From Marinifaba aquimaris (GTDB lineage: Bacteria; Pseudomonadota; Gammaproteobacteria; Enterobacterales; Alteromonadaceae): DNA of 55,837 bases. A model generated the notes under the pieces. It worked only from the letters and a program-made list of their open reading frames with translations. It made no database searches and had not been told where the DNA came from. Shown here piece by piece: positions 45,965 to 55,681 of the stretch (its first letter is position 1; the number at the start of each line of letters is the position of its first letter). A program made the translations under genes and the position numbers. The stretch spans positions 1-55,837 of the forward strand of contig NZ_JABULX010000028.1 in NCBI RefSeq assembly GCF_013328345.1, given 5' to 3'.

Positions 45965-46404
45965 CTTTGCTCAAGCCAATCGTCGTAATTTGCATTAGGG
46001 TGATTAGCACCTTCCCTCATAACATTTGCCTGTAGCGTGTAAGCATCCGTCCAAGCTTGCCGTGTTTGCTTATCAAAAGCAGTGCCTAAACCTTGTTCTA
46101 ACGTCCACAACAACGCTTGAGCAACACTCGAGTGATGTTTGTCGGTAACTTTATATACAGCGTGACGTCGACCCAATTGCCAGACGGTTTGCTGAAGTTG
46201 ATCGATACGTTTCAACCCTCGAACGACAGTTGTCAAAACGGTCATTAACTTTTTGCCTTGTTCGTCAATATCACTGGAGAATAACTGCCGAGTAGAAGGG
46301 TCTATTTCAAATAATCGATTATAAAACAGCTAGGCACCATCTTTAGCAATTGAGACCACTTTTTCCCAGCTTGATTGAACAAATACAATTTGCTCTGGAG
46401 TCAT
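45961..46404 (-). pseudogene. Bacterial globin-domain protein interrupted by an in-frame TAG
   Basis: From an ATG at 46404, with AGGA six bases upstream, the frame reads a single-domain globin of 147 codons: MTPEQIVFVQSSWEKVVSIA, then TAG at codon 25 (46332-46330), then LFYNRLFEIDPSTRQLF to the end. The proximal heme His81 lies in WQLGRRHAVY, and the tail AWTDAYTLQANVM is typical. Relatives have a sense codon (often Glu or Gln) before LFYNRLF, so one base change from GAG or CAG explains it. Everything else looks intact, so the event is recent, a sequencing error or a read-through stop. An internal ATG at 46245 opens a 94-residue piece that includes the proximal His but lacks the first helices. 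Confidence 0.85.
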
Positions 46405-46487
46405 CTATCTTCCTGATTTCTCATAAAAAGTAATAACTCACAGAATAGCTCAGCATTAGGAGTTTAGTTCAAAAATCTTGTGATTAA

Positions 46488-46940
46488 CTAGTGCCATGCC
46501 ACCCAGCAGGTCGAACAAAATTGATGAGTTGGACATGAAAATTTTTGTCGTGCAACACCTGCTTCCATATAGACACCACTGCAAGGCTGAAAGCCTTGAG
46601 ACAACATATCACTGACATGGAGTAGATCACTTGAAACCATGAGTTTTTCCATTTTCTTGCGCTTTGCAATATCAGTAAGGTGCTGAATGACTATCTTTGC
46701 CGCTTGGGTTTTTCGTTTTGAAGGTATGACGGCCACTCTACTCAAATAGCCGTCTGGGCATAGTCGCCCTGTTGCGATCGGCTGCTCATCATCATAAACA
46801 ACCACATGCTCAGATAGGGGGTCTGCAGCATCAAATTCTACAGTCTTAGGTATTCGACATTCATAAACAAAAACGCACTCTCTTACGCGTCGAATATCTT
46901 GGCATCTTGACTGCCATGAATTGTGCTCGATGTGAAACAT
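46488..46940 (-). CDS. GNAT-family N-acetyltransferase
   Basis: The protein is 150 residues from the ATG at 46940, which has a strong GGGGGGAG ribosome binding site five bases upstream; upstream in-frame starts are rejected for this reason. It has the GNAT fold: a strand-helix start with ECVFVYECRIP, VVVYDDEQPIATGRLCPDG, then SRVAVIPSKRKTQAA, a degenerate acetyl-CoA loop, and KLMVSSDLLHVSDMLSQGFQPCSGVYMEAGVA at the end. It resembles the YjcF/ElaA-like group. The C-terminus is rich in Cys, His and Trp. The substrate is unknown. It lies 39 bp after roxA. Confidence 0.8.
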   Translation of the reverse strand: MFHIEHNSWQSRCQDIRRVRECVFVYECRIPKTVEFDAADPLSEHVVVYDDEQPIATGRLCPDGYLSRVAVIPSKRKTQAAKIVIQHLTDIAKRKKMEKLMVSSDLLHVSDMLSQGFQPCSGVYMEAGVARQKFSCPTHQFCSTCWVAWH

Positions 46941-46979
46941 ACTAACTCCCCCCCACGTATTGCACATTACGGGCAAAAG

Positions 46980-48113
46980 TTAGCTAAGACTATAAATGTA
47001 CCCGTGATTCACAAGTTTAGTTAATAGTTCCTTATCAGCTAATGTTTTTGTATACTTTTTAATCATATCAACATCAAGGTTTTGTTGATTTGAAATATAA
47101 GTCGCAAAATCAATTTGTTGAGCTGAGATTGACCATTCCTCACCGTTTACAAACCATCGTCCACCAATAACTAAACATCTTAGGCCACCTAATTTCCGTA
47201 AAACCTCATCTTCATCCAGCATGGCGTCGATATCTTCAATCTGATAATGAGGTTCAGGCTGGTGAATGTCTAAGTCGTGTTTGGCTTGGCTTAAGTAGCA
47301 ACCTAACCAAGATTGAAACTCTGATTCATTATCTAGACTAGCTAACATTAATGATTTTATAGCGGCTTGCTCGGTATCACTAACTGCTGCGACGTTTTCT
47401 CTAGGTACGAGGTCAGGATCGGTGTAACGTGCTTTAAAACACTCTTCAGCTAAAGCATGATCGGCAAATGACGAAATGAAATCTTGCTGATTAGGCGCTC
47501 TAAAACCCACCGAATAATTAAGTGCATTTTCAATTGCATAACCCTCGTGAGGACAACCTGGTGGAATATAAAGTACATCCCCCGGCTCTAAAACCTGATC
47601 AATCACGGCTTCAAAACCTTCAATTTGCAGTAAATCTGGGTGTGGTATTTTATTTGTGGTTGGTTGCTTTTCACCCACGCGCCAATGGCGTTTTCCTTGC
47701 CCTTGAATGATAAAAACATCATATTGGTCAAGATGTGCTCCGACACCACCACCCGGTGTGGAAAAACTAACCATTAAGTCATCTATACGCCAATTTGGGA
47801 TAAACCTAAATGCATCGACTAGATCCGCACCTTCTTCCCACCAGTGATCAACCGCTTGCACTAAAAGGGTCCAATCAGATTCACCAAATTCGCTGTAATC
47901 CTCAAATGGCCCATGTTCGACATGCCATTTCTCTTCGTTTTTGGCTATCACTCTAGATTCAACCTCTTGCTCGGCAGCTAAGCCAGCAAGTTCATCGGGT
48001 TGAATAGGATCGCTAAAGTCTTTGAATAAACCTTTAAGTAGCGCTGGTTTTTTCTGCCAATAAGTTTTCATAAACTCTTCAGGTGAAATACCGTGCCATT
48101 GATAATCAGACAT
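46980..48113 (-). CDS. roxA: Ribosomal protein L16 arginine hydroxylase (JmjC cupin)
   Basis: The protein is 377 residues and aligns with E. coli YcfD/RoxA. The JmjC cupin has the iron-binding triad His127-x-Asp129 (GAHLDQYDVF) and His189 (GCPHEGYA), almost the same numbering as YcfD. WQKKPALLKGLF near the start and the C-terminal winged-helix-like domain also match. It is a 2-oxoglutarate- and oxygen-dependent hydroxylase of Arg81 of L16. AAGGGG lies before the ATG, 17 bp after ppiC. Confidence 0.94.
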   Translation of the reverse strand: MSDYQWHGISPEEFMKTYWQKKPALLKGLFKDFSDPIQPDELAGLAAEQEVESRVIAKNEEKWHVEHGPFEDYSEFGESDWTLLVQAVDHWWEEGADLVDAFRFIPNWRIDDLMVSFSTPGGGVGAHLDQYDVFIIQGQGKRHWRVGEKQPTTNKIPHPDLLQIEGFEAVIDQVLEPGDVLYIPPGCPHEGYAIENALNYSVGFRAPNQQDFISSFADHALAEECFKARYTDPDLVPRENVAAVSDTEQAAIKSLMLASLDNESEFQSWLGCYLSQAKHDLDIHQPEPHYQIEDIDAMLDEDEVLRKLGGLRCLVIGGRWFVNGEEWSISAQQIDFATYISNQQNLDVDMIKKYTKTLADKELLTKLVNHGYIYSLS

Positions 48114-48130
48114 ATTTTTCCCCTTAGCGA

Positions 48131-48433
48131 CTAAGTGCGATAAAGCACTTTGATAATATGATAACCAAACTTGGTTTTTACCGGACCAATAGGCTTGAGT
48201 AATTCACCACTAAAGACAGCATTATCAAACGCAGCGACCATACTGCCTTTTTTGAATTCGCCAAGGTTGCCACCTTTTTTCTTACTTGGGCAGTTAGAAT
48301 ACTGGCGAGCAAGCTTTTCAAAACTCTCACCTTTGTCCGCGCGTTGTTTGATTTCGTTTGCTAACTTTTCGTTTCTTGTCAGGATATGAAGGGCTGCGGC
48401 CGTTTTATATTGGCCTCTTTTTACTTTGATCAT
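48131..48433 (-). CDS. ppiC: Parvulin-type peptidyl-prolyl isomerase PpiC
   Basis: The protein is 100 residues, a single parvulin domain without signal peptide: [64 protein letters not shown]. It is nearly collinear with E. coli PpiC, with a seven-residue basic N-terminal extension. It is a cytoplasmic prolyl isomerase and the first gene of the run ppiC-roxA-GNAT-globin. Confidence 0.95.
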   Translation of the reverse strand: MIKVKRGQYKTAAALHILTRNEKLANEIKQRADKGESFEKLARQYSNCPSKKKGGNLGEFKKGSMVAAFDNAVFSGELLKPIGPVKTKFGYHIIKVLYRT

Positions 48434-48542
48434 TATTTACTACCGAGGCGATATGATAAATCGCTGTCAAATTTGATATCTCGCTATTTTATCTTTGTCT
48501 ATCCTTTTTAACTAGTTTTAACTGCCATCAAAATCCAGGCAT

Positions 48543-48569
48543 AAAAAAAGGCGCTATTAAAGCGCCTTT
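48543..48569 (-). terminator. Rho-independent terminator after acs
   Basis: AAAGGCGCT (48547-48555) and AGCGCCTTT (48561-48569) form a perfect nine-pair stem around ATTAA. A T-run follows on the minus strand. It is 18 bp after the acs stop. Confidence 0.9.
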
Positions 48570-48586
48570 TCAAAACCTGATAGGAA

Positions 48587-50536
48587 CTATCGATTTAAAC
48601 GATTTTCGATTAAATCATCAACTACAGAAGGGTCGGCTAATGTAGATGTATCGCCTAAGCTTTGGTACTCGTTAGCAGCAATCTTACGTAAGATACGGCG
48701 CATGATTTTACCAGAACGCGTCTTAGGTAAGCCTTTCGCCCAGTGGATCATATCCGGTGTAGCGATAGGGCTTAATTCTTTACGAACCCAGTTACGCACT
48801 TCTTTTGTTAAATCATCTGAAGCGTCAATACCTTCTACTGGTGATACATAAACGTAGATACCTTGACCTTTGATGTCATGCGGGTACCCCACTACAGCAG
48901 CTTCCGCTACTGATTCATGAGCAACTAAAGCACTTTCAATTTCAGCTGTACCTAAACGGTGACCTGATACGTTTAATACGTCATCTACACGGCCTGTGAT
49001 CCAGAAGTAATCATCTTCATCACGACGCGCACCATCACCTGTGAAGTACATGTTGTCATAAGTTGAGAAGTAAGTTTGCTCGAAACGGTCATGATCGCCA
49101 TAAATAGTACGAGCTTGACCTGGCCAGCTATCAAGGATAACTAAGTTACCATCAGTTGCACCATCTTTGATTGTACCTTCACTATCCACTAGAGCAGGTT
49201 TAACACCGAAGAACGGACGAGTTGCTGAACCTGGTTTTAAGTCTGTAGCACCTGGTAATGGTGTGATTAAGATACCACCTGTTTCAGTTTGCCACCATGT
49301 GTCAACGATAGGACAGTTGCTGTTACCAATATTTTCGTGGTACCAGTTCCAAGCTTCAGGGTTAATTGGCTCACCTACTGAACCCATAACACGTAAAGTA
49401 TCACGCTTATTCGTCGCATAAGGTTCTTCACCTTTAGCCATTAATGCACGAATTGCTGTAGGTGCAGTGTAAAGAATAGTTACAGCGTGTTTATCAACAA
49501 CATCACCAATACGCGCACTGCTTGGGTAAGTTGGAACACCTTCAAAGATAACTTGTGTTGCACCGTTAGCAAGTGGGCCGTAAACAACATAAGAGTGGCC
49601 TGTGATCCAACCTACATCAGCCGCACACCAGTAGATGTCGTCATCGTGTAAGTCGAAAATGTATTCATGCGTCATTGAAGCATAAACCATGTAACCACCT
49701 GTAGTGTGCACTACACCTTTAGGTTGGCCTGTCGAACCTGATGTGTATAAGATGAATAGTGGATCTTCTGCATTCATCGGCTCAGGTTCACATGTAGCAG
49801 GTAAATCAGCCGTTAACTCATCTACCCAAACGTCAACGTCAGCATTGAACTCAACATCACCGCCCGTATTTTTAAATACTAAACAAGAAGTAATAGTTTT
49901 AACGTCTTCGCGCTCTAATGCTTCATCAACGTTTGCTTTTAATGGCACGGTACGGCCACCACGGCGACCTTCGTCAGCTGTGATAATTACTTTTGCATCT
50001 GAGTTAACAATACGATCTGCGATTGCGTTTGGTGAGAAACCACCAAAAATAACTGAGTGTACTGCACCAATACGAGCACAAGCTTGCATCGCATAGATTG
50101 CATCTAAAGTCATTGGCATGTAGATAGCAACGCGGTCGCCTTTCTCTACGCCAAGCTTTTTAAGGCCGTTAGCTAATTTTGCAACATTGTCGTGTAATTC
50201 TTGGTAAGTCACACTGTATGAAACGTCTGGAGAATCGCCTTCAAAAATTAAAGCGGCTTTATCTGCTTTATCTTTTAAGTGACGGTCAATACAGTTGTAA
50301 GATGCGTTTAATACGCCGTCTTCGAACCATTTGATGCTTACGTTACCGCGAGCATAAGACGTGTTTTTTACTTGAGTATATGGCTTGATCCAATCGATAC
50401 GTTTACCTTGTTCAGCCCAGAAAGCTTCTGGGTTATCGACTGACTCTTGGTACATTTTAAGATAAGTGTCGTTATCGATAAGTGCACGCTCTTTCGCGTG
50501 GCTAGGTACTGGATATACAGCGTCTGACATTTGCAT
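48587..50536 (-). CDS. acs: Acetyl-CoA synthetase
   Basis: The protein is 649 residues, the usual length. It has the AMP-binding signature [20 protein letters not shown], the acetate-pocket region [31 protein letters not shown], and the C-terminal [14 protein letters not shown] with the acetylation-regulated Lys. It activates acetate to acetyl-CoA through acetyl-AMP. The ATG at 50536 has GGAG seven bases upstream. It is monocistronic with its own terminator. Confidence 0.98.
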   Translation of the reverse strand: MQMSDAVYPVPSHAKERALIDNDTYLKMYQESVDNPEAFWAEQGKRIDWIKPYTQVKNTSYARGNVSIKWFEDGVLNASYNCIDRHLKDKADKAALIFEGDSPDVSYSVTYQELHDNVAKLANGLKKLGVEKGDRVAIYMPMTLDAIYAMQACARIGAVHSVIFGGFSPNAIADRIVNSDAKVIITADEGRRGGRTVPLKANVDEALEREDVKTITSCLVFKNTGGDVEFNADVDVWVDELTADLPATCEPEPMNAEDPLFILYTSGSTGQPKGVVHTTGGYMVYASMTHEYIFDLHDDDIYWCAADVGWITGHSYVVYGPLANGATQVIFEGVPTYPSSARIGDVVDKHAVTILYTAPTAIRALMAKGEEPYATNKRDTLRVMGSVGEPINPEAWNWYHENIGNSNCPIVDTWWQTETGGILITPLPGATDLKPGSATRPFFGVKPALVDSEGTIKDGATDGNLVILDSWPGQARTIYGDHDRFEQTYFSTYDNMYFTGDGARRDEDDYFWITGRVDDVLNVSGHRLGTAEIESALVAHESVAEAAVVGYPHDIKGQGIYVYVSPVEGIDASDDLTKEVRNWVRKELSPIATPDMIHWAKGLPKTRSGKIMRRILRKIAANEYQSLGDTSTLADPSVVDDLIENRLNR

Positions 50537-51016
50537 GCTCCGGCTTTTACTAATTGTTGTTATTTAATTATTCCCTTCCCTTGATGTTTTGCTGAACAAC
50601 AAGGATTTTTATTCGTTGCTATCTTGCTTGGTATTATTGTTATTGTTGCTATGAACCAAAATGCATCAACATTGCTTCGGACTAGTGCAAGAACAAATAG
50701 CAAATCAAGACTAACAGCATTTTTTTCACTTTTTAAGACGTAATTAACCAAGAATTTATACTTTTTTAGCTTATTCGATTATTAATTAGACGATCTTGTT
50801 AATAAATGGATTGAGCTGTACGAACCAACTACAGCCTGTCATAAAATTGAAATAATAAAAATAAGACCAAAGTCTACAATTTTGTGCTGGTATATTAGTG
50901 ATAGTGCTGTCCCTTAATCGGTAAACACAATTAAATAACAGTCGAAAAATGGCTTGAACTTAACCAGCAAAATAATAATATAAGGGGCTATAACGGACTC
51001 ATTAAAGGTTAAATAA
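50537..51016. other. Intergenic region between acs and a divergent small gene
   Basis: This 480-bp AT-rich gap separates divergent genes and should carry both promoters. A 63-codon minus-strand frame at 50560-50751 has no family resemblance or good start and is not called. I see no operator palindrome that I would name. Confidence 0.4.
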
Positions 51017-51340
51017 ATGGAATTACAATCGCATTACCAAACCATTGGCCAAAGCTTATACCAAAGTATCCAACAGCCGTGGCTTTCTGCTCAAGTTAGT
51101 TTTCAACCAGAATCTACTGACGATAAAGTGCAAGCATCATTTGTTTGTAAAAATCAAAAGGTAAATGAATTAGACGTATCTAAGGCTGTTTGTGAAGCCA
51201 TTGAAAATATTTATTACCAAGCTAAACAAAAGTCGAATGAATCTTGGCAAAGAGTGGTTTTCTTCATTACTCGCGACGGTGATTTTAAAATTGATTTTCA
51301 ACAAGACGCTCAAGAGCACGATCTATTAGCTTCCAGCTAA
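51017..51340 (+). CDS. Small hypothetical protein, possibly YezG-like
   Basis: The protein is 107 residues, with no signal peptide or membrane segment. The layout is an N-terminal helix (HYQTIGQSLYQSIQQPWLSA), a strand-rich middle and a late WQRVVFFITRDGDFKIDF strand pair. It distantly recalls the YezG/DUF600-like immunity-protein fold. That resemblance is by pattern only and could be wrong. It converges on the ketosynthase-like gene, overlapping it by four bases. Confidence 0.55.
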   Translation: MELQSHYQTIGQSLYQSIQQPWLSAQVSFQPESTDDKVQASFVCKNQKVNELDVSKAVCEAIENIYYQAKQKSNESWQRVVFFITRDGDFKIDFQQDAQEHDLLASS

Positions 51341-52248
51341 TATGTTTTTAGGTTAGTTGGTTCAATCTTTAAAAGTTGCATTCCCACATCTAGGTGCTGA
51401 CATATATAAACCCTGTCTTTTGGCTTAACAGGGTTTTGTATATAAGATTCAGCCAGCACCAGAGCCATTAATAAATCAACTTCTCCTGAATAACCCACTA
51501 TCGCGTTAAAACACGGCGCTTCAATTAAATCAGGTTCAAACACTGAATCATCAGTTTGCTTGTATAAATGGGCTGTTGTGCCAAACCACTTACGTATACT
51601 TTGCTCTGATAGCTGCCCAGCTTGAATCACCATATCTTCCAAACCAACTGACATCAGGTTTAACTGCTGGCTAATTTCATTTTCATCAAAAGATGCAGTC
51701 ATATTAGCTGAAGATGACAAAAGCATAGCAACACCGCCCTCTCCGACTGTCACACCCAAGGGCCCGTTTTGCGTTTGAATTGGGTTAATCTGCCTGATAG
51801 ATTCAATACTAGCTAAATCAATACAAGAGTCCGCGCCCAGCAGTAGCGTGTTATCGTCAAGTGTCGCTAAATCATCCAATTTTATCGAGTCGATAAACTT
51901 AATCTCACTGAGATTGGGCCATAGTTGATTAACACGGTTTTCAATATGGGAGAGTGCATCTGAGTCGTCTGCCAAGCAATTAGAAACAATTACAAGGTGC
52001 TCAAAGTTTGTTTCTCGCTCAACAACTTGCTCAATTAAATTCTCTAATAAAAGCAAACAACGCGTTGTTTTATCATAAGGAATGAGCGGTTCGAGTTGCA
52101 CCTGTAAATGGTGATCGCCAAAACCAGACAAATCTAACTTCGACGGTTTGGCATATAACATACTATTTTCAATTGCGGTATAAAACGCACTTGCATGCAT
52201 CCCCGCAGCGTTAACAAATGCAATGGGGTGATATTGAAATGTTTTCAT
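51337..52248 (-). CDS. Ketosynthase/thiolase-fold protein of a T6SS accessory operon
   Basis: The protein is 303 residues. It has ketoacyl-synthase-like elements: LLLGADSCIDLASI in the middle and GVTVGEGGVAMLLSSS after it, matching the G-E-G-A-A segment of that fold. The usual Cys-His-His triad is not evident, so it is probably non-catalytic. Short thiolase-fold proteins like this often accompany DUF2169 and PAAR genes in type VI secretion clusters. Its ATG overlaps the stop of the DUF2169 gene (TAATG), so the two are coupled. The role is inferred from context. Confidence 0.6.
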   Translation of the reverse strand: MKTFQYHPIAFVNAAGMHASAFYTAIENSMLYAKPSKLDLSGFGDHHLQVQLEPLIPYDKTTRCLLLLENLIEQVVERETNFEHLVIVSNCLADDSDALSHIENRVNQLWPNLSEIKFIDSIKLDDLATLDDNTLLLGADSCIDLASIESIRQINPIQTQNGPLGVTVGEGGVAMLLSSSANMTASFDENEISQQLNLMSVGLEDMVIQAGQLSEQSIRKWFGTTAHLYKQTDDSVFEPDLIEAPCFNAIVGYSGEVDLLMALVLAESYIQNPVKPKDRVYICQHLDVGMQLLKIEPTNLKTY

Positions 52249-53282
52249 TAACTTTGTTTGCCCTTAGCTTCAGTGACAATAATTTCACAAAGCTCATCAG
52301 GCTTTTTCTTTTCAATTTGAACTCGCCATAACAAATGAAAAGCTTGGTTAGGCGTATCGACAACAAGCGTGTCACATTTCATTTGCCTTTGAGCAAGCTG
52401 CTCACCTTGCTTAACAGATAATTGTGGAACTTGGTATGGTAAGCAAATATCAGTTTTATCACCATAATCCTTATTTGTGATAAACCCCGTCAAAGACAAC
52501 ACCCATTGTTCATCAAAATCGGCAGTTATTTGTTGATCATCAGGTGCATATTGATAAAAGCGCTTATCAAGGGCATCTTTAAATGGATACTCGCTATTTA
52601 TCATTGCAGCTTGATCAATTTCAGCTTGCCTATCTAACCTAGGTTGCCAAATTTCAGGTATGGGGCCAAAACCGGCCACTTTGATAGATTGACCAGGACG
52701 CTTAATAAATTGATCGGCATATTCAATATTGACAACCGCCAGACCTTTAGCCTGTTTACTTTTTAAGTTAAAGCCAATACCTGCGGGGTTATCCATACAC
52801 ATTTTATCTGCATTATTTAAATCCACACCGCCGTATGTTTTTTCATAGCGTATATCCATGGCTACCAAAGGTTGAGGATCGCCAACAACTTTACCCAACA
52901 ACGAATTTTGCCAAACACGATCGCCAACCACACGTAAACGCTTTTTGATGTCATTCGTTTGTTTTAAGCCGGCTGTTAATCCGAGCTCAACTTCCAGTAC
53001 TCTAGCTTCTTTTCCTTTGGGTAACTCTGCTCTAAATTGGCCATAACATTCAAAAGCCGCTTTAAACGGCACCATTTCATTAGCAGCAGTCAGCGATGAA
53101 ACACCTGGTTCACCTGCATATTCATCAGCGAAGATAATTTCCTCGCAAGGACACAGAGACGATACCTCGCCGTGCTCATCGTATTCAAAGCTCTGTTTGA
53201 CAACCACGGTGATCGCAGGTGCTTTTTCTATAGACCAAGAGTCACAGCATTGAGCTTGCCATGGCGATAAATTATGCAACAT
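52248..53282 (-). CDS. DUF2169 family protein (type VI secretion effector adaptor type)
   Basis: The protein is 344 residues and shows the family pattern: an N-terminal VVVKQSFEYDEHGEV strand, DIRYEKTYGGVD, NPAGIGFN, FGPIPEIWQPR, and a late FDEQWVLSLTGF with a LPYQVPQ segment. DUF2169 proteins act as chaperones or adaptors that help load effectors onto the VgrG/PAAR spike; the Agrobacterium Tde2 locus is an example. It overlaps its neighbours by one base on both sides (TAATG junctions). Confidence 0.88.
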   Translation of the reverse strand: MLHNLSPWQAQCCDSWSIEKAPAITVVVKQSFEYDEHGEVSSLCPCEEIIFADEYAGEPGVSSLTAANEMVPFKAAFECYGQFRAELPKGKEARVLEVELGLTAGLKQTNDIKKRLRVVGDRVWQNSLLGKVVGDPQPLVAMDIRYEKTYGGVDLNNADKMCMDNPAGIGFNLKSKQAKGLAVVNIEYADQFIKRPGQSIKVAGFGPIPEIWQPRLDRQAEIDQAAMINSEYPFKDALDKRFYQYAPDDQQITADFDEQWVLSLTGFITNKDYGDKTDICLPYQVPQLSVKQGEQLAQRQMKCDTLVVDTPNQAFHLLWRVQIEKKKPDELCEIIVTEAKGKQS

Positions 53283-54523
53283 TAATCTGTTCCTCTCTTT
53301 TTAACTTTGAACCAAGAGCTGAAAAGACTTTCCCACTGCAGGTGACTGAAATTAAGATCGAAAAGCGCACATGCATGAGAAAAAGATACCTTAGACAGCA
53401 AAGCTAATTGAGCCGCTTTGCCCGCTTTTCCGTGAAGTACCAAATGGGCATTGTCGGCAGTGTAATCTTGCCCCATTAATATTTTGTCTCCAGGCTTCTT
53501 CATAATTTGTTGGCGGTGAAGTTCTGCTTGATTAATGTTGGGCATTTTGTGCGTGTCACTTTTACTATCGCTATCTACTAGAGAAATAGCACTTTCAAAT
53601 ACCAAAGGATAATCAGTAAGCATTAACCAAATAGCGTAAGCCTGCTGATAACACTGAGCCAAAGACATCAGCTTAATGATCAAGGGTAATATTTGCTTAT
53701 GTTGGAAGTGAGGTAAAACCATGATGATATAATCGGGATGGTTTTGACAAAAAATGGAACAGGGCTCTAACCATGTATCTGAGTCTGTTAACCCCGCTAA
53801 ACTCAGTAGCTGAGCTTTGTGATCAATAGACGTTGCTTGAGCAAAGCGTTTTATTAAAGCCGCTCTTGCATCTTGGTTATTTTGTAAAAGCCCTCTTAAC
53901 AAAGCGTATGTTGCAAGATGATCACTGTCACTTAAATAAAAAGGCGCTAAAGACAATTCAGTATGTGCTAGCAATAGACTACTCAGGTAACCATCTACTT
54001 CAAATTGCCCATGATGTGCACTATTTAAATGCCCATCTAGATGGCCAGCTTGCCAGTTTTGCAACATAATTTGGTAAATAGCGAGTGCGTTATCTTCTTG
54101 ATAATGATACGCCTTCACTTGTTCAGTTAAATCAACGTGCTCTTGTTCTGATAATTTAATCAAACTGGCAAACAACGGCCAATAATCCGCAAATTCTGGC
54201 GCAGTGTGTATCTGCTTAATAAAACTCAAACGTTCATTAGGATGGGCTTTTAGTAAAATACAAAAACAAACAATACCTAGCGGTATATCTTCAACCAAGT
54301 TATCAAGTTTTGAGACAATCTCTGCTTGTTCAAGATCAGTTAAGTCGGTTACAGAAACACAAATTAATGGTGACAGCGCATACACGTGATTTAGTAAACG
54401 AATTTCCAAATTTTTTAAGGAAATAGCATCAAAACACAATCGACTTTGTAATAAGCGCCTTTGCTTTAACAAACTATTAATTTGCTGAACGTGAATGTTT
54501 ACTTTAGCAACTAAATCGAACAT
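53282..54523 (-). CDS. HEAT-like repeat protein resembling TIGR02270
   Basis: The protein is 413 residues, almost wholly helical and rich in Leu, Ala, His and Gln, with no signal or membrane segment. The C-terminal stretch GDKILMGQDYTADNAHLVLHGKAGKAAQLALL followed by hydrophobic helices fits the end of the TIGR02270 family. That family accompanies DUF2169, DUF3540 and PAAR genes in type VI secretion accessory clusters. It is coupled to DUF2169 downstream and lies two bases after the TPR-like gene. Family assignment is moderate. Confidence 0.6.
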   Translation of the reverse strand: MFDLVAKVNIHVQQINSLLKQRRLLQSRLCFDAISLKNLEIRLLNHVYALSPLICVSVTDLTDLEQAEIVSKLDNLVEDIPLGIVCFCILLKAHPNERLSFIKQIHTAPEFADYWPLFASLIKLSEQEHVDLTEQVKAYHYQEDNALAIYQIMLQNWQAGHLDGHLNSAHHGQFEVDGYLSSLLLAHTELSLAPFYLSDSDHLATYALLRGLLQNNQDARAALIKRFAQATSIDHKAQLLSLAGLTDSDTWLEPCSIFCQNHPDYIIMVLPHFQHKQILPLIIKLMSLAQCYQQAYAIWLMLTDYPLVFESAISLVDSDSKSDTHKMPNINQAELHRQQIMKKPGDKILMGQDYTADNAHLVLHGKAGKAAQLALLSKVSFSHACALFDLNFSHLQWESLFSSWFKVKKRGTD

Positions 54524-54525
54524 GG

Positions 54526-55566
54526 CTATGCGTTAAGATTGATGTGATTGTTTTGGAAAAATCGAGCTATCACCCTATTTTCAAACTGTGATGCTTCAAT
54601 GCCTTGTGTAAATTTAGCTAAATACTCTTTCATCAGGCCTGTAGCTTGTTGAAACTGAGCACTAAAACACAAATGCATGATCAGTGTTTGAAAAACGTTA
54701 TGATCCAGTCGGTTTGCTTTTTTTAATGATTTTGCCGCGTTAAAGCCAAGTTCGTAATCTTGAATCGAAAAAGCAAGGGCAAGGTAACATTTATTGAAGG
54801 CCTGCTTACAAAGCTGAGGTTGGTGTTTATCAAGAATATCGAAGCCGCATTCAATTAATTTTTCATCAACACACACCTGTATAACTTGCTCAAAAGACAT
54901 GGTCCCATTTTCATAACCTTGAGAGAGCGCAATCACACGCTCGCGCATTATTTGCTTTCGCTTTAACAATGCATCGAGCTTTTCATGTTTGATTGAAAAG
55001 AGTTTTGGGTTGCTAGTAATGTGTGCTTGATAAAAGTCATCCACTTTAGATATATGACCACAACGCAAACGTGTACTTAAATACAAAATAGCGGTTTCTA
55101 AATAATGCGGGTGACTGATAGGCATCATCTCAACGGCCTGATAAAGCAATTCGCTCGCTCGGGTTGGCCTAGATATATTCAGACAAATTTTAGCGATGCG
55201 AACTTTGATCTCATACGAATCAAATGTTTGGTCTAATTGTTCACATGTTGCAAGTGCGTTAAGAAAATCATGTGCACTAATTTGTTTATCAATGGTCTCT
55301 AAATGTGCATCAATTAGTACATTAAACTTCTCTACTTTAAGGTCTTGTTTTTTAACAACCGCTGACCAAAATTCAAACTCTTGCTCTTCTGATAGGGATG
55401 ACTGCATAACAGGTTTTGCCAAGTGATCAGAATAAGCAGAATAAATATGGCTACTTCTTTTGGATGATGATCGACTAATTTGCTTAGGTTTGCTCTGCCC
55501 AATATAGAAGTATGCGAAAAAAGAGAATAAGGCAATACCGCCAATAAATAATACAAAATGCTCCAT
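54526..55566 (-). CDS. Membrane-anchored TPR-like helical repeat protein
   Basis: The protein is 346 residues. One N-terminal membrane helix (about 4-22) is followed by a basic Ser/Lys/Arg-rich stretch and then about 280 residues of helical hairpins resembling degenerate TPRs (for example ARICLNISRPTRASELLYQAVEMMP). It could be a scaffold facing the cytoplasm. Its position as an early gene in the DUF2169 operon suggests a role in the same secretion-related process, but I do not recognise a specific family. Confidence 0.6.
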   Translation of the reverse strand: MEHFVLFIGGIALFSFFAYFYIGQSKPKQISRSSSKRSSHIYSAYSDHLAKPVMQSSLSEEQEFEFWSAVVKKQDLKVEKFNVLIDAHLETIDKQISAHDFLNALATCEQLDQTFDSYEIKVRIAKICLNISRPTRASELLYQAVEMMPISHPHYLETAILYLSTRLRCGHISKVDDFYQAHITSNPKLFSIKHEKLDALLKRKQIMRERVIALSQGYENGTMSFEQVIQVCVDEKLIECGFDILDKHQPQLCKQAFNKCYLALAFSIQDYELGFNAAKSLKKANRLDHNVFQTLIMHLCFSAQFQQATGLMKEYLAKFTQGIEASQFENRVIARFFQNNHINLNA

Positions 55567-55681
55567 TTAAAACGCTCCTCGAATCCATGAGTAAATAAGC
55601 ATTATCGAAATGCCCAGTGTACCAAAAGCCAATTTAAATTGTTATAAAAAACATCCCTAACAAGTTCTAGCCATTAAAAGC

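Noticed and set aside
45961-46245. Separate 94-residue gene
   Set aside because: It is the C-terminal two thirds of a globin whose frame continues upstream to a proper start, broken only by one TAG.
50560-50751. 63-codon minus-strand frame upstream of acs
   Set aside because: It has low-complexity composition, no ribosome binding site or family resemblance, and lies in the divergent promoter region.
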